Origin: Osmia lignaria lignaria
Lineage: Eukaryota; Arthropoda; Insecta; Hymenoptera; Megachilidae
Assembly: GCF_051020975.1 (NCBI RefSeq)
Contig: NW_027478162.1
Location: 2,540,501-2,604,500, forward strand
Direction of reading: 5' to 3'
DNA: 64,000 nt
Positions 12,070-26,559 of the stretch are shown one piece after another. The notes under the pieces are model-generated. The model did no database searches and had not been told where the DNA came from. It worked only from the letters and a program-made list of their open reading frames with translations. Made by a program: the position numbers and the translations under genes. The first letter of the stretch is position 1. Each line of letters starts with the position of its first letter.

Positions 12070-13679
12070 TTGCAGATTTATCTCAAGGGAAGGGTCCTGA
12101 CGGACATATTTCGAGATATTTCTTCTTCTTGTTGTTCTTCTTCTGCACAGCTAAACTGGAAGTGGCATTTCCAGCTCGCAATCGTGCAGAGTTATCTCAA
12201 AGAGAGGGGCCACGGTGTTTCTGTATCTCTATTATGTTGGTGCGGCTTCGGAACTTTTAAATATCTTGATATATCTCGAGAACTACGCCTCTGATCGAAA
12301 AATATCATAGAACATAAAAAGTAGGAAACTTAATTCTCTACAAAAAAGGTCTCTTAACATTTTGCCATAGCTCGCTTCGTTTCCGAGATATTTACAGATT
12401 TATCTCAAGGGAAGGGGCCTGACGGACATATTTCGAGATATTTCTTATTCTTGTTGTTCTTCTTCTGCACAGCTAAGCTGGAAGTGGCATTTGCAGCTCG
12501 CAATAGTGCAGAGTTATCTCAAAGAAAGGGGCCACGGTGTTTCTGTACCTCTATTATGTTGGTGCAGCTTCGGAGCTTTTAAATATCTTGATATATCTCG
12601 AGAACTACGCATCTGATCAAAAAATATCATAGAACATAAAAAGTAGGAAACTTAATTCTCTACAAAAAAGGTCTCTTAACATTTTGCCATAGCTCGCTTC
12701 GTTTCCGAGATATTTGCAGATTTATCTCAAGAGAAGGGGCCTGACGGACATATTTCGAGATATTTCTTCTTCTTGTTGTTCTTCTTCTGCACAGCTAAGC
12801 TGGAAGTGGCATTTGCGGCTCGTACTAGTGCAGAGTTATCTCAAAGAAAGGAGCCACGGTGTTTCTGTATCTCTATTATGTTGGTGCGGCTTCGGAACTT
12901 TTAAATATCTCGATATATCTCGAAAACTACGCTTCTGATCAAAAAATATCATACAACATAAAAAGTAGGAAACTTAATTCTCTACAAAAAAGGTCTCTTA
13001 ACATTTTGCCATAGCTCGCTTCGTTTCCGAGATATTTGCAGATTTATCTCAAGGGAAGGGGCCTGACGGACATATTTCGAGATATTTCTTCTTCTTGTTG
13101 TTCTTCTTCTGCACAGCTAAGCTGGAAGTGGCATTTCCAGCTCGCAATAGTGCAGAGTCATCTCAAAGAAAGGGGCCACGGTGTTTCTGTATCTCTATTA
13201 TGTTGGTGCGGCTTCGGAACTTTTAAATATCTCGATATATCTCGAAAACTACGCTTCTGATCAAAAAATATCATACAACATAAATTGTAGGAAACATAAT
13301 TCTCGACAAAAAAGGTCTCTTAACATTTTGCCATAGCTCGCTTCGTTTCCGAGATATTTGCAGATATATATCAAGGGAAGGGGCCTGACGGACATATTTC
13401 GAGATATTTCTTCTTCTTGTTGTTCTTCTTCTGCACAGCTAAGCTGGGAGTGGCATTTGCAGCTCGCAATAGTGCAGAGTTATCTCAAAGAAAGGGGCCA
13501 CGGTGTTTCTGTATCTCTATTATGTTGGTGCGGCTTCGGAACTTTTAAATATCTTGATATATCTCGAGAACTGCGCAGCTGATCAAAAAATATCATAGAA
13601 CATAAAAAGTAGGAAACTTAATTCTCTACAAAAAAGGTCTCTTAACATTTTGCCATAGCTCGCTTCGTTTCCGAGATAT

Positions 13680-16600
13680 TTGCAGATTTATCTCAAGGGA
13701 AGGGGCCTGACGGACATATTTCGAGATATTTCTTCTTCTTGTTGTTCTTCTTCTGCACAGCTAAGCTGGAAGTGGCATTTGCGGCTCGCACTAGTGCAGA
13801 GTTATCTCAAAGAAAGGGGCCACGGTGTTTCTGTATCTCTATTATGTTGGTGCGGCTTCGGAACTTTTAAATATCTTGATATATCTCGAGAACTACGCCT
13901 CGGATCGAAAAATATCATAGAACATAAAAAGTAGGAAACCTAATTTTCTACAAAAAAGGTCTCTTAACATTTTGCCGTAGCACGCTTCGTTTCCGAGATA
14001 TATGCAGATTTAGCTCAAGGGAAGGGGCCTGACGGACATATTCCGAGATATTTCTTCTTCTTGTTGTTCCTCTTCTGCACAGCTAAGCTGGAAGTGGCAT
14101 TTGCAGGTCGCAATAGTGCAGAGTTATCTCAAAGAAAGGGGCCACGGTGTTTCTGTATCTCTATTATGTTGGTGCGGCTTCGGAACTTTTAAATATCTCG
14201 ATATATCTCGAAAACTACGCTTCTGATCAAAAAATATCAGAGAACCTAAATTGTAGGAAACATAATTCTCTACAAAAAAGGTCTCTTAACATTTTGCCAT
14301 AGCTCGCTTCGTTTCCGAGATATTTGCAGATTTATCTCAAGGGAAGGGTCCTGACGGACATATTTCGAGATATTTCTTCTTCTTGTTGTTCTTCTTCTGC
14401 ACAGCTAAACTGGAAGTGGCATTTCCAGCTCGCAATCGTGCAGAGTTATCTCAAAGAGAGGGGCCACGGTGTTTCTGTATCTCTATTATGTTGGTGCGGC
14501 TTCGGAACTTTTAAATATCTTGATATATCTCGAGAACTACGCATCTGATCAAAAAATATCATATAACATAAAAAGTAGGAAACCTAATTCTCTACAAAAA
14601 AGGTCTCTTAACATTTTGCCGTAGCTCGCTTCGTTTCCGAGATATTTGCAGATTTATCTCAAGGGAAGGGGCCTGACGGACATATTTCGAGATATTTCTT
14701 CTTCTTGTTGTTCTTCTTCTGCACAGCTAAGCTGGAAGTGGCATTTGCAGCGCGCAATAGTGCAGAGTTATCTCAAAGAAAGGGGCCACGGTGTTTCTGT
14801 ATCTCTATTATGTTGGTGCGGCTTCGGAACTTTTAAATATCTTGATATATCTCGAAAACTACGCTTCTGATCAAAAAATATCAGAGAACGTAAATTGTAG
14901 GAAACATAATTCTCTACAAAAAAGGTCTCTTAACATTTTGCCATAGCTCGCTTCGTTTCCGAGATATTTGCAGATTTATCTCAAGGGAAGGGGCCTGACG
15001 GACATATTTCGAGATATTTCTTCTTCTTGTTGTTCTTCTTCTGCACAGCTAAGCTGGAAGTGGCATTTGCAGCTCGCAATAGTGCAGAGTTATCTCAAAG
15101 AAAGGGGCCACGGTGTTTCTGTATCTCTATTATGTTGGTGCGGCTTCGGAACTTTTAAATATCTTGATATATCTCGAGAACTACGCATCTGATCAAAAAA
15201 TATCGTAGAACATAAAAAGTAGGAAACTTAATTCTCTACAAATAAGGTCTCTTAACATTTTGCCATAGCTCGCTTGGTTTCCGAGATATTTGCAGATTTA
15301 TCTCAAGGGAAGGGGCCTGAGGGACATATTTCGAGATGTTTCTTCTTCTTGTTGTTCTTCTTCTGCACAGCTAAGCTGGAAGTGGCATTTGCAGCTCGCA
15401 ATAGTGCAGAGTTACCTCAAAGAAAGGGGCCACGGTGTTTCTGTATCTCTATTATGTTGGTGCCGCTTCGGAACTTTTAAATATCTGGATATATCTCGAG
15501 AACTACGCATCTGATCAAAAAATATCATAGAACATAAAAAGTAGGAAACTTAATTCTCTACAAAAAAGGTCTCTCAACATTTTGCCATAGCTCGCTTCGT
15601 TTCCGAGATATTTGCAGATTTATCTCAAGGGAAGGGGCCTGACGGACATATTTCGAGATATTTCTTCTTCTTGTTGTTCTTCTTCTGCACAGCTAAGCTG
15701 GAAGTGGCATTTGCAGCTCGCAGTAGTGCAGAGTTATCTCAAAGAAAGGGGCCACGGTGTTTCTGTATCTCTATTATGTTGGTGCGGCTTCGGAACTTTT
15801 AAATATCTTGATATATCTCGAGAACTACGCATCTGATCAAAAAATATCGTAGAACACAAAAAGTAGGAAACTTAATTCTCTACAAATAAGGTCTCTTAAC
15901 ATTTTGCCATAGCTCGCTTGGTTTCCGAGATATTTGCAGATTTATCTCAAGGGAAGGGGCCTGACGGACATATTTCCAGATATTTCTTCTTCTTGTTGTT
16001 CTTCTTCTGCACAGCTAAGCTGGAAGTGGCATTTGCAGCTCGCAATAGTGCAGAGTTATCTCAAAGAAAGGGGCCACGGTGTTTCTGTATCTCTATTATG
16101 TTGGTGCGGCTTCGGAACTTTTAAATATCTTGATATATCTCGAGAACAACGCATCTGATCAAAAAATATCATAGAACGTAAATTGTAGGAAACATAATTC
16201 TCTACAAAAAAGGTCTCTTAACATTTTGCCATAGCTCGCTTCGTTTCCGAGATATTTGCAGATTTATCTCAAGGGAAGGGGCCTGACGGACATATTTCGA
16301 GATATTTCTTCTTCTTGTTGTTCTTCTTCTGCACAGCTAAGCTGGAAGTGGCATTTGCAGCTCGCAATAGTGCAGAGTTATCTCAAAGAAAGGGGCCACG
16401 GTGTTTCTGTATCTCTATTATGTTGGTGCGGCTTCGGAACTTTTAAATATCTTGATATATCTCGAGAACTACGCATCTGATCAAAAAATATCGTAGAACA
16501 TAAAAAGTAGGAAACTTAATTCTCTACAAATAAGGTCTCTTAACATTTTGCCATAGCTCGCTTGGTTTCCGAGATATTTGCAGATTTATCTCAAGGGAAG

Positions 16601-18509
16601 GGGCCTGAGGGACATATTTCGAGATGTTTCTTCTTCTTGTTGTTCTTCTTCTGCACAGCTAAGCTGGAAGTGGCATTTGCAGCTCGCAATAGTGCAGAGT
16701 TACCTCAAAGAAAGGGGCCACGGTGTTTCTGTATCTCTATTATGTTGGTGCCGCTTCGGAACTTTTAAATATCTGGATATATCTCGAGAACTACGCATCT
16801 GATCAAAAAATATCATAGAACATAAAAAGTAGGAAACTTAATTCTCTACAAAAAAGGTCTCTTAACATTTTGCCATAGCTCGCTTCGTTTCCGAGATATT
16901 TGCAGATTTATCTCAAGGGAAGGGGCCTGACGGACATATTTCGAGATATTTCTTCTTCTTGTTGTTCTTCTTCTGCACAGCTAAGCTGGAAGTGGCATTT
17001 GCAGCTCGCAGTAGTGCAGAGTTATCTCAAAGAAAGGGGCCACGGTGTTTCTGTATCTCTATTATGTTGGTGCGGCTTCGGAACTTTTAAATATCTTGAT
17101 ATATCTCGAGAACTACGCATCTGATCAAAAAATATCGTAGAACACAAAAAGTAGGAAACTTAATTCTCTACAAATAAGGTCACTTAACATTTTGCCATAG
17201 CTCGCTTGGTTTCCGAGATATTTGCAGATTTATCTCAAGGGAAGGGGCCTGACGGACATATTTCCAGATATTTCTTCTTCTTGTTGTTCTTCTTCTGCAC
17301 AGCGAAGCTGGAAGTGGCATTTGCAGCTCGCAATAGTGCAGAGTTATCTCAAAGAAAGGGGCCACGGTGTTTCTGTATCTCTATTATGTTGGTGCGGCTT
17401 CGGAACTTTTAAATATCTTGATATATCTCGAGAACAACGCATCTGATCAAAAAATATCATAGAACATAAAAAGTAGGAAACCTCATTTTCTACAAAAAAG
17501 GTCGCTTAACATTTTGCCGTAGCTCGCTTCGTTTCCGAGATATTTGCAGATTTATCTCAAGGGAAGGGTCCTGACGGACATATTTCGAGATATTTCTTCT
17601 TCTTGTTGTTCTTCTTCTGCACAGCTAAACTGGAAGTGGCATTTCCAGCTCGCAATCGTGCAGAGTTATCTCAAAGAAAGGGGCCACGGTGTTTCTGTAT
17701 CTCTATTATGTTGGTGCGGCTTCGGAACTTTTAAATATCTTGATATATCTCGAGAACTACGCCTCTGATCGAAAAATATCATAGAACATAAAAAGTAGGA
17801 AACCTAATTTTCTACAAAAAAGGTCTCTTAACATTTTGCCGTAGCTCGCTTCGTTTCCGAGATATATGCAGATTTAGCTCAAGGGAAGGGGCCTGACGGA
17901 CATATTCCGAGATATTTCTTCTTCTTGTTGTTCCTCTTCTGCACAGCTAAGCTGGAAGTGGCATTTGCAGGTCGCGATAGTGCAGAGTTATCTCAAAGAA
18001 AGGGGCCACGGTGTTTCTGTATCTCTATTATGTTGGTGCGGCGTCGGAACTGTTAAATATCTCGATATATCTCGAAAACTACGCTTCTGATCAAAAAATA
18101 TCAGAGAACCTAAATTGTAAGAAACATAATTCTCTACAAAAAAGGTCTCTTAACATTTTGCCATAGCTCGCTTCGTTTCCGAGATATTTGCAGATTTATC
18201 TCAAGGGAAGGGTCCTGACGGACATATTTCGAGATATTTCTTCTTCTTGTTGTTCTTCTTCTGCACAGCTAAACTGGAAGTGGCATTTCCAGCTCGCAAT
18301 CGTGCAGAGTTATCTCAAAGAGAGGGGCCACGGTGTTTCTGTATCTCTATTATGTTGGTGCGGCTTCGGAACTTTTAAATATCTTGATATATCTCGAGAA
18401 CTACGCCTCTGATCGAAAAATATCATAGAACATAAAAAGTAGGAAACTTAATTCTCTACAAAAAAGGTCTCTTAACATTTTGCCATAGCTCGCTTCGTTT
18501 CCGAGATAT
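13680..18509 (+). repeat. Higher-order block C, first copy (15 monomers)
   Basis: Fifteen successive monomers recur at 20120-25593. The offset is 6,440 bp for 13680-14645, 6,762 bp for 14646-17543 and 7,084 bp for 17544-18509, because the second copy has one extra monomer at 21086 and one at 24306. Markers include CCGTAGCACGC near 13976, GGTCTCTCAAC near 15569, GGTCACTTAAC near 17178, CAGCGAAGC near 17301, CCTCATTTTC near 17481, GAACTGTTAAAT near 18048 and TTGTAAGAAAC near 18115. Confidence 0.85.
14968..17543 (+). repeat. 1,288-bp (4-monomer) higher-order repeat, two copies
   Basis: The monomer series at 14968, 15290, 15612 and 15934 is repeated at 16256, 16578, 16900 and 17222. Types in order are plain, GAGATGTTTC with CCTGAGGG, GCAGTAGTGC, and TTTCCAGATATTTC with GAGAACAACGC. 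The last unit of the second set has private changes (GGTCACTTAAC, CAGCGAAGC). The same series appears again at 21730-24305 (twice) and in full or part at 25594, 27204 and 29458. Confidence 0.85.
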
Positions 18510-19153
18510 TTGCAGATTTATCTCAAGGGAAGGGGCCTGACGGACATATTTCGAGATATTTCTTCTTCTTGTTGTTCTTCTTCTGCACAGCTAAGCTGGA
18601 AGTGGCATTTGCAGCGCGCAATAGTGCAGAGTTATCTCAAAGAAAGGGGCCACGGTGTTTCTGTATCTCTATTATGTTGGTGCGGCTTCGGAACTTTTAA
18701 ATATCTTGATATATCTCGAAAACTACGCTTCTGATCAAAAAATATCAGAGAACGTAAATTGTAGGAAACATAATTCTCTACAAAAAAGGTCTCTTAACAT
18801 TTTGCCATAGCTCGCTTCGTTTCCGAGATATTTGCAGATTTATCTCAAGGGAAGGGGCCTGACGGACATATTTCGAGATATTTCTTCTTCTTGTTGTTCT
18901 TCTTCTGCACAGCTAAGCTGGAAGTGGCATTTGCAGCTCGCAATAGTGCAGAGTTATCTCAAAGAAAGGGGCCACGGTGTTTCTGTATCTCTATTATGTT
19001 GGTGCGGCTTCGGAACTTTTAAATATCTTGATATATCTCGAGAACTACGCATCTGATCAAAAAATATCGTAGAACATAAAAAGTAGGAAACTTAATTCTC
19101 TACAAATAAGGTCTCTTAACATTTTGCCATAGCTCGCTTGGTTTCCGAGATAT

Positions 19154-21085
19154 TTGCAGATTTATCTCAAGGGAAGGGGCCTGACGGACATATTTCGAGA
19201 TATTTCTTCTTCTTGTTGTTCTTCCTCTGCACAGCTAAGCTGGAAGTGGCATTTGCGGCTCGCACTAGTGCAGAGTTATCTCAAAGAAAGGGGCCACGGT
19301 GTTTCTGTATCTCTATTATGTTGGTGCGGCTTCGGAACTTTTAAATATCTTGATATATCTCGAGAACTACGCCTCTGATCGAAAAATATCATAGAACATA
19401 AAAAGTAGGAAACCTAATTTTCTACAAAAAAGGTCTCTTAACATTTTGCCGTAGCACGCTTCGTTTCCGAGATATATGCAGATTTAGCTCAAGGGAAGGG
19501 GCCTGACGGACATATTCCGAGATATTTCTTCTTCTTGTTGTTCCTCTTCTGCACAGCTAAGCTGGAAGTGGCATTTGCAGGTCGCAATAGTGCAGAGTTA
19601 TCTCAAAGAAAGGGGCCACGGTGTTTCTGTATCTCTATTATGTTGGTGCGGCTTCGGAACTTTTAAATATCTCGATATATCTCGAAAACTACGCTTCTGA
19701 TCAAAAAATATCAGAGAACCTAAATTGTAGGAAACATAATTCTCTACAAAAAAGGTCTCTTAACATTTTGCCATAGCTCGCTTCGTTTCCGAGATATTTG
19801 CAGATTTATCTCAAGGGAAGGGTCCTGACGGACATATTTCGAGATATTTCTTCTTCTTGTTGTTCTTCTTCTGCACAGCTAAACTGGAAGTGGCATTTCC
19901 AGCTCGCAATCGTGCAGAGTTATCTCAAAGAGAGGGGCCACGGTGTTTCTGTATCTCTATTATGTTGGTGCGGCTTCGGAACTTCTAAATATCTTGATAT
20001 ATCTCGAGAACTACGCATCTGATCAAAAAATATCATAGAACATAAAAAGTAGGAAACCTAATTGTCTACAAAAAAGGTCTCTTAACATTTTGCCATAGCT
20101 CGCTTCGTTTCCGAGATATTTGCAGATTTATCTCAAGGGAAGGGGCCTGACGGACATATTTCGAGATATTTCTTCTTCTTGTTGTTCTTCCTCTGCACAG
20201 CTAAGCTGGAAGTGGCATTTGCGGCTCGCACTAGTGCAGAGTTATCTCAAAGAAAGGGGCCACGGTGTTTCTGTATCTCTATTATGTTGGTGCGGCTTCG
20301 GAACTTTTAAATATCTTGATATATCTCGAGAACTACGCCTCTGATCGAAAAATATCATAGAACATAAAAAGTAGGAAACCTAATTTTCTACAAAAAAGGT
20401 CTCTTAACATTTTGCCGTAGCACGCTTCGTTTCCGAGATATATGCAGATTTAGCTCAAGGGAAGGGGCCTGACGGACATATTCCGAGATATTTCTTCTTC
20501 TTGTTGTTCCTCTTCTGCACAGCTAAGCTGGAAGTGGCATTTGCAGGTCGCAATAGTGCAGAGTTATCTCAAAGAAAGGGGCCACGGTGTTTCTGTATCT
20601 CTATTATGTTGGTGCGGCTTCGGAACTTTTAAATATCTCGATATATCTCGAAAACTACGCTTCTGATCAAAAAATATCAGAGAACCTAAATTGTAGGAAA
20701 CATAATTCTCTACAAAAAAGGTCTCTTAACATTTTGCCATAGCTCGCTTCGTTTCCGAGATATTTGCAGATTTATCTCAAGGGAAGGGTCCTGACGGACA
20801 TATTTCGAGATATTTCTTCTTCTTGTTGTTCTTCTTCTGCACAGCTAAACTGGAAGTGGCATTTCCAGCTCGCAATCGTGCAGAGTTATCTCAAAGAGAG
20901 GGGCCACGGTGTTTCTGTATCTCTATTATGTTGGTGCGGCTTCGGAACTTTTAAATATCTTGATATATCTCGAGAACTACGCCTCTGATCGAAAAATATC
21001 ATAGAACATAAAAAGTAGGAAACTTAATTCTCTACAAAAAAGGTCTCTTAACATTTTGCCATAGCTCGCTTCGTTTCCGAGATAT
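19154..21085 (+). repeat. 966-bp (3-monomer) higher-order repeat, two copies
   Basis: Units 19154, 19476 and 19798 match 20120, 20442 and 20764. Shared marks include CTTCCTCTGCACAG with GCACTAGTGC in the first unit and CCGTAGCACGC before the second. A third instance of the trio lies at 13680-14645. Confidence 0.8.
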
Positions 21086-24000
21086 TTGCAGATTTATCTC
21101 AAGGGAAGGGGCCTGACGGACATATTTCGAGATATTTCTTCTTCTTGTTGTTCTTCTTCTGCACAGCTAAGCTGGAAGTGGCATTTGCAGCGCGCAATAG
21201 TGCAGAGTTATCTCAAAGAAAGGGGCCACGTTGTTTCTGTATCTCTATTATGTTGGTGCGGCTTCGGAACTTTTAAATATCTTGATATATCTCGAGAACT
21301 ACGCATCTGATCAAAAAATATCATAGAACATAAAAAGTAGGAAACTTAATTCTCTACAAAAAAGGTCTCTTAACATTTTGCCATAGCTCGCTTCGTTTCC
21401 GAGATATTTGCAGATTTATCTCAAGGGAAGGGGCCTGACGGACATATTTCGAGATATTTCTTCTTCTTGTTGTTCTTCTTCTGCACAGCTAAGCTGGAAG
21501 TGGCATTTGCAGCGCGCAATAGTGCAGAGTTATCTCAAAGAAAGGGGCCACGGTGTTTCTGTATCTCTATTATGTTGGTGCGGCTTCGGAACTTTTAAAT
21601 ATCTTGATATATCTCGAAAACTACGCTTCTGATCAAAAAATATCAGAGAACGTAAATTGTAGGAAACATAATTCTCTACAAAAAAGGTCTCTTAACATTT
21701 TGCCATAGCTCGCTTCGTTTCCGAGATATTTGCAGATTTATCTCAAGGGAAGGGGCCTGACGGACATATTTCGAGATATTTCTTCTTCTTGTTGTTCTTC
21801 TTCTGCACAGCTAAGCTGGAAGTGGCATTTGCAGCTCGCAATAGTGCAGAGTTATCTCAAAGAAAGGGGCCACGGTGTTTCTGTATCTCTATTATGTTGG
21901 TGCGGCTTCGGAACTTTTAAATATCTTGATATATCTCGAGAACTACGCATCTGATCAAAAAATATCGTAGAACATAAAAAGTAGGAAACTTAATTCTCTA
22001 CAAATAAGGTCTCTTAACATTTTGCCATAGCTCGCTTGGTTTCCGAGATATTTGCAGATTTATCTCAAGGGAAGGGGCCTGAGGGACATATTTCGAGATG
22101 TTTCTTCTTCTTGTTGTTCTTCTTCTGCACAGCTAAGCTGGAAGTGGCATTTGCAGCTCGCAATAGTGCAGAGTTACCTCAAAGAAAGGGGCCACGGTGT
22201 TTCTGTATCTCTATTATGTTGGTGCCGCTTCGGAACTTTTAAATATCTGGATATATCTCGAGAACTACGCATCTGATCAAAAAATATCATAGAACATAAA
22301 AAGTAGGAAACTTAATTCTCTACAAAAAAGGTCTCTCAACATTTTGCCATAGCTCGCTTCGTTTCCGAGATATTTGCAGATTTATCTCAAGGGAAGGGGC
22401 CTGACGGACATATTTCGAGATATTTCTTCTTCTTGTTGTTCTTCTTCTGCACAGCTAAGCTGGAAGTGGCATTTGCAGCTCGCAGTAGTGCAGAGTTATC
22501 TCAAAGAAAGGGGCCACGGTGTTTCTGTATCTCTATTATGTTGGTGCGGCTTCGGAACTTTTAAATATCTTGATATATCTCGAGAACTACGCATCTGATC
22601 AAAAAATATCGTAGAACACAAAAAGTAGGAAACTTAATTCTCTACAAATAAGGTCTCTTAACATTTTGCCATAGCTCGCTTGGTTTCCGAGATATTTGCA
22701 GATTTATCTCAAGGGAAGGGGCCTGACGGACATATTTCCAGATATTTCTTCTTCTTGTTGTTCTTCTTCTGCACAGCTAAGCTGGAAGTGGCATTTGCAG
22801 CTCGCAATAGTGCAGAGTTATCTCAAAGAAAGGGGCCACGGTGTTTCTGTATCTCTATTATGTTGGTGCGGCTTCGGAACTTTTAAATATCTTGATATAT
22901 CTCGAGAACAACGCATCTGATCAAAAAATATCATAGAACGTAAATTGTAGGAAACATAATTCTCTACAAAAAAGGTCTCTTAACATTTTGCCATAGCTCG
23001 CTTCGTTTCCGAGATATTTGCAGATTTATCTCAAGGGAAGGGGCCTGACGGACATATTTCGAGATATTTCTTCTTCTTGTTGTTCTTCTTCTGCACAGCT
23101 AAGCTGGAAGTGGCATTTGCAGCTCGCAATAGTGCAGAGTTATCTCAAAGAAAGGGGCCACGGTGTTTCTGTATCTCTATTATGTTGGTGCGGCTTCGGA
23201 ACTTTTAAATATCTTGATATATCTCGAGAACTACGCATCTGATCAAAAAATATCGTAGAACATAAAAGGTAGGAAACTTAATTCTCTACAAATAAGGTCT
23301 CTTAACATTTTGCCATAGCTCGCTTGGTTTCCGAGATATTTGCAGATTTATCTCAAGGGAAGGGGCCTGAGGGACATATTTCGAGATGTTTCTTCTTCTT
23401 GTTGTTCTTCTTCTGCACAGCTAAGCTGGAAGTGGCATTTGCAGCTCGCAATAGTGCAGAGTTACCTCAAAGAAAGGGGCCACGGTGTTTCTGTATCTCT
23501 ATTATGTTGGTGCCGCTTCGGAACTTTTAAATATCTGGATATATCTCGAGAACTACGCATCTGATCAAAAAATATCATAGAACATAAAAAGTAGGAAACT
23601 TAATTCTCTACAAAAAAGGTCTCTTAACATTTTGCCATAGCTCGCTTCGTTTCCGAGATATTTGCAGATTTATCTCAAGGGAAGGGGCCTGACGGACATA
23701 TTTCGAGATATTTCTTCTTCTTGTTGTTCTTCTTCTGCACAGCTAAGCTGGAAGTGGCATTTGCAGCTCGCAGTAGTGCAGAGTTATCTCAAAGAAAGGG
23801 GCCACGGTGTTTCTGTATCTCTATTATGTTGGTGCGGCTTCGGAACTTTTAAATATCTTGATATATCTCGAGAACTACGCATCTGATCAAAAAATATCGT
23901 AGAACACAAAAAGTAGGAAACTTAATTCTCTACAAATAAGGTCACTTAACATTTTGCCATAGCTCGCTTGGTTTCCGAGATATTTGCAGATTTATCTCAA

Positions 24001-25593
24001 GGGAAGGGGCCTGACGGACATATTTCCAGATATTTCTTCTTCTTGTTGTTCTTCTTCTGCACAGCGAAGCTGGAAGTGGCATTTGCAGCTCGCAATAGTG
24101 CAGAGTTATCTCAAAGAAAGGGGCCACGGTGTTTCTGTATCTCTATTATGTTGGTGCGGCTTCGGAACTTTTAAATATCTTGATATATCTCGAGAACAAC
24201 GCATCTGATCAAAAAATATCATAGAACATAAAAAGTAGGAAACCTCATTTTCTACAAAAAAGGTCGCTTAACATTTTGCCGTAGCTCGCTTCGTTTCCGA
24301 GATATTTGCAGATTTATCTCAAGGGAAGGGGCCTGACGGACATATTTCGAAATATTTCTTATTCTTGTTGTTCTTCTTCTGCACAGCTAAGCTGGAAGTG
24401 GCATTTGCAGGTCGCAATAGTGCAGAGTTATCTCAAAGAAAGGGGCCACGGTGTTTCTGTATCTCTATTATGTTGGTGCGGCTTCGGAACTTTTAAATAT
24501 CTCGATATATCTCGAAAACTACGCTTCTGATCAAAAAATATCAGAGAACCTAAATTGTAGGAAACATAATTCTCTACAAAAAAGGTCTCTTAACATTTTG
24601 CCATAGCTCGCTTCGTTTCCGAGATATTTGCAGATTTATCTCAAGGGAAGGGTCCTGACGGACATATTTCGAGATATTTCTTCTTCTTGTTGTTCTTCTT
24701 CTGCACAGCTAAACTGGAAGTGGCATTTCCAGCTCGCAATCGTGCAGAGTTATCTCAAAGAAAGGGGCCACGGTGTTTCTGTATCTCTATTATGTTGGTG
24801 CGGCTTCGGAACTTTTAAATATCTTGATATATCTCGAGAACTACGCCTCTGATCGAAAAATATCATAGAACATAAAAAGTAGGAAACCTAATTTTCTACA
24901 AAAAAGGTCTCTTAACATTTTGCCGTAGCTCGCTTCGTTTCCGAGATATATGCAGATTTAGCTCAAGGGAAGGGGCCTGACGGACATATTCCGAGATATT
25001 TCTTCTTCTTGTTGTTCCTCTTCTGCACAGCTAAGCTGGAAGTGGCATTTGCAGGTCGCAATAGTGCAGAGTTATCTCAAAGAAAGGGGCCACGGTGTTT
25101 CTGTATCTCTATTATGTTGGTGCGGCTTCGGAACTGTTAAATATCTCGATATATCTCGAAAACTACGCTTCTGATCAAAAAATATCAGAGAACCTAAATT
25201 GTAAGAAACATAATTCTCTACAAAAAAGGTCTCTTAACATTTTGCCATAGCTCGCTTCGTTTCCGAGATATTTGCAGATTTATCTCAAGGGAAGGGTCCT
25301 GACGGACATATTTCGAGATATTTCTTCTTCTTGTTGTTCTTCTTCTGCACAGCTAAACTGGAAGTGGCATTTCCAGCTCGCAATCGTGCAGAGTTATCTC
25401 AAAGAGAGGGGCCACGGTGTTTCTGTATCTCTATTATGTTGGTGCGGCTTCGGAACTTTTAAATATCTTGATATATCTCGAGAACCACGCCTCTGATCGA
25501 AAAATATCATAGAACATAAAAAGTAGGAAACTTAATTCTCTACAAAAAAGGTCTCTTAACATTTTGCCATAGCTCGCTTCGTTTCCGAGATAT
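20120..25593 (+). repeat. Higher-order block C, second copy (17 monomers)
   Basis: It matches 13680-18509 with the rare markers in the same order. Over the central 2.9 kb (21408-24305) the translated frames of all eight comparable monomers are identical to those at 14646-17543, and while reading I noticed only AAAAGGTAGG near 23265 as a difference. This is one of the largest young duplications in the window. Confidence 0.85.
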
Positions 25594-26559
25594 TTGCAGA
25601 TTTATCTCAAGGGAAGGGGCCTGACGGACATATTTCGAGATATTTCTTCTTCTTGTTGTTCTTCTTCTGCACAGCTAAGCTGGAAGTGGCATTTGCAGCT
25701 CGCAATAGTGCAGAGTTATCTCAAAGAAAGGGGCCACGGTGTTTCTGTATCTCTATTATGTTGGTGCGGCTTCGGAACTTTTAAATATCTTGATATATCT
25801 CGAGAACTACGCATCTGATCAAAAAATATCGTAGAACATAAAAAGTAGGAAACTTAATTCTCTACAAATAAGGTCTCTTAACATTTTGCCATAGCTCGCT
25901 TGGTTTCCGAGATATTTGCAGATTTATCTCAAGGGAAGGGGCCTGAGGGACATATTTCGAGATGTTTCTTCTTCTTGTTGTTCTTCTTCTGCACAGCTAA
26001 GCTGGAAGTGGCATTTGCAGCTCGCAATAGTGCAGAGTTACCTCAAAGAAAGGGGCCACGGTGTTTCTGTATCTCTATTATGTTGGTGCCGCTTCGGAAC
26101 TTTTAAATATCTGGATATATCTCGAGAACTACGCATCTGATCAAAAAATATCATAGAACATAAAAAGTAGGAAACTTAATTCTCTACAAAAAAGGTCTCT
26201 TAACATTTTGCCATAGCTCGCTTCGTTTCCGAGATATTTGCAGATTTATCTCAAGGGAAGGGGCCTGACGGACATATTTCGAGATATTTCTTCTTCTTGT
26301 TGTTCTTCTTCTGCACAGCTTAGCTGGAAGTGGCATTTGCAGCTCGCAGTAGTGCAGAGTTATCTCAAAGAAAGGGGCCACGGTGTTTCTGTATCTCTAT
26401 TATGTTGGTGCGGCTTCGGAACTTTTAAATATCTTGATATATCTCGAGAACTACGCATCTGATCAAAAAATATCGTAGAACACAAAAAGTAGGAAACTTA
26501 ATTCTCTACAAATAAGGTCTCTTAACATTTTGCCATAGCTCGCTTGGTTTCCGAGATAT

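Noticed and set aside
14646..24305. Assembly artefact as the explanation for near-identical blocks
   Set aside because: It cannot be excluded from sequence alone, but private differences (for example near 23268) and extra single monomers at 21086 and 24306 suggest real copies. Kept as a check under the findings rather than asserted.
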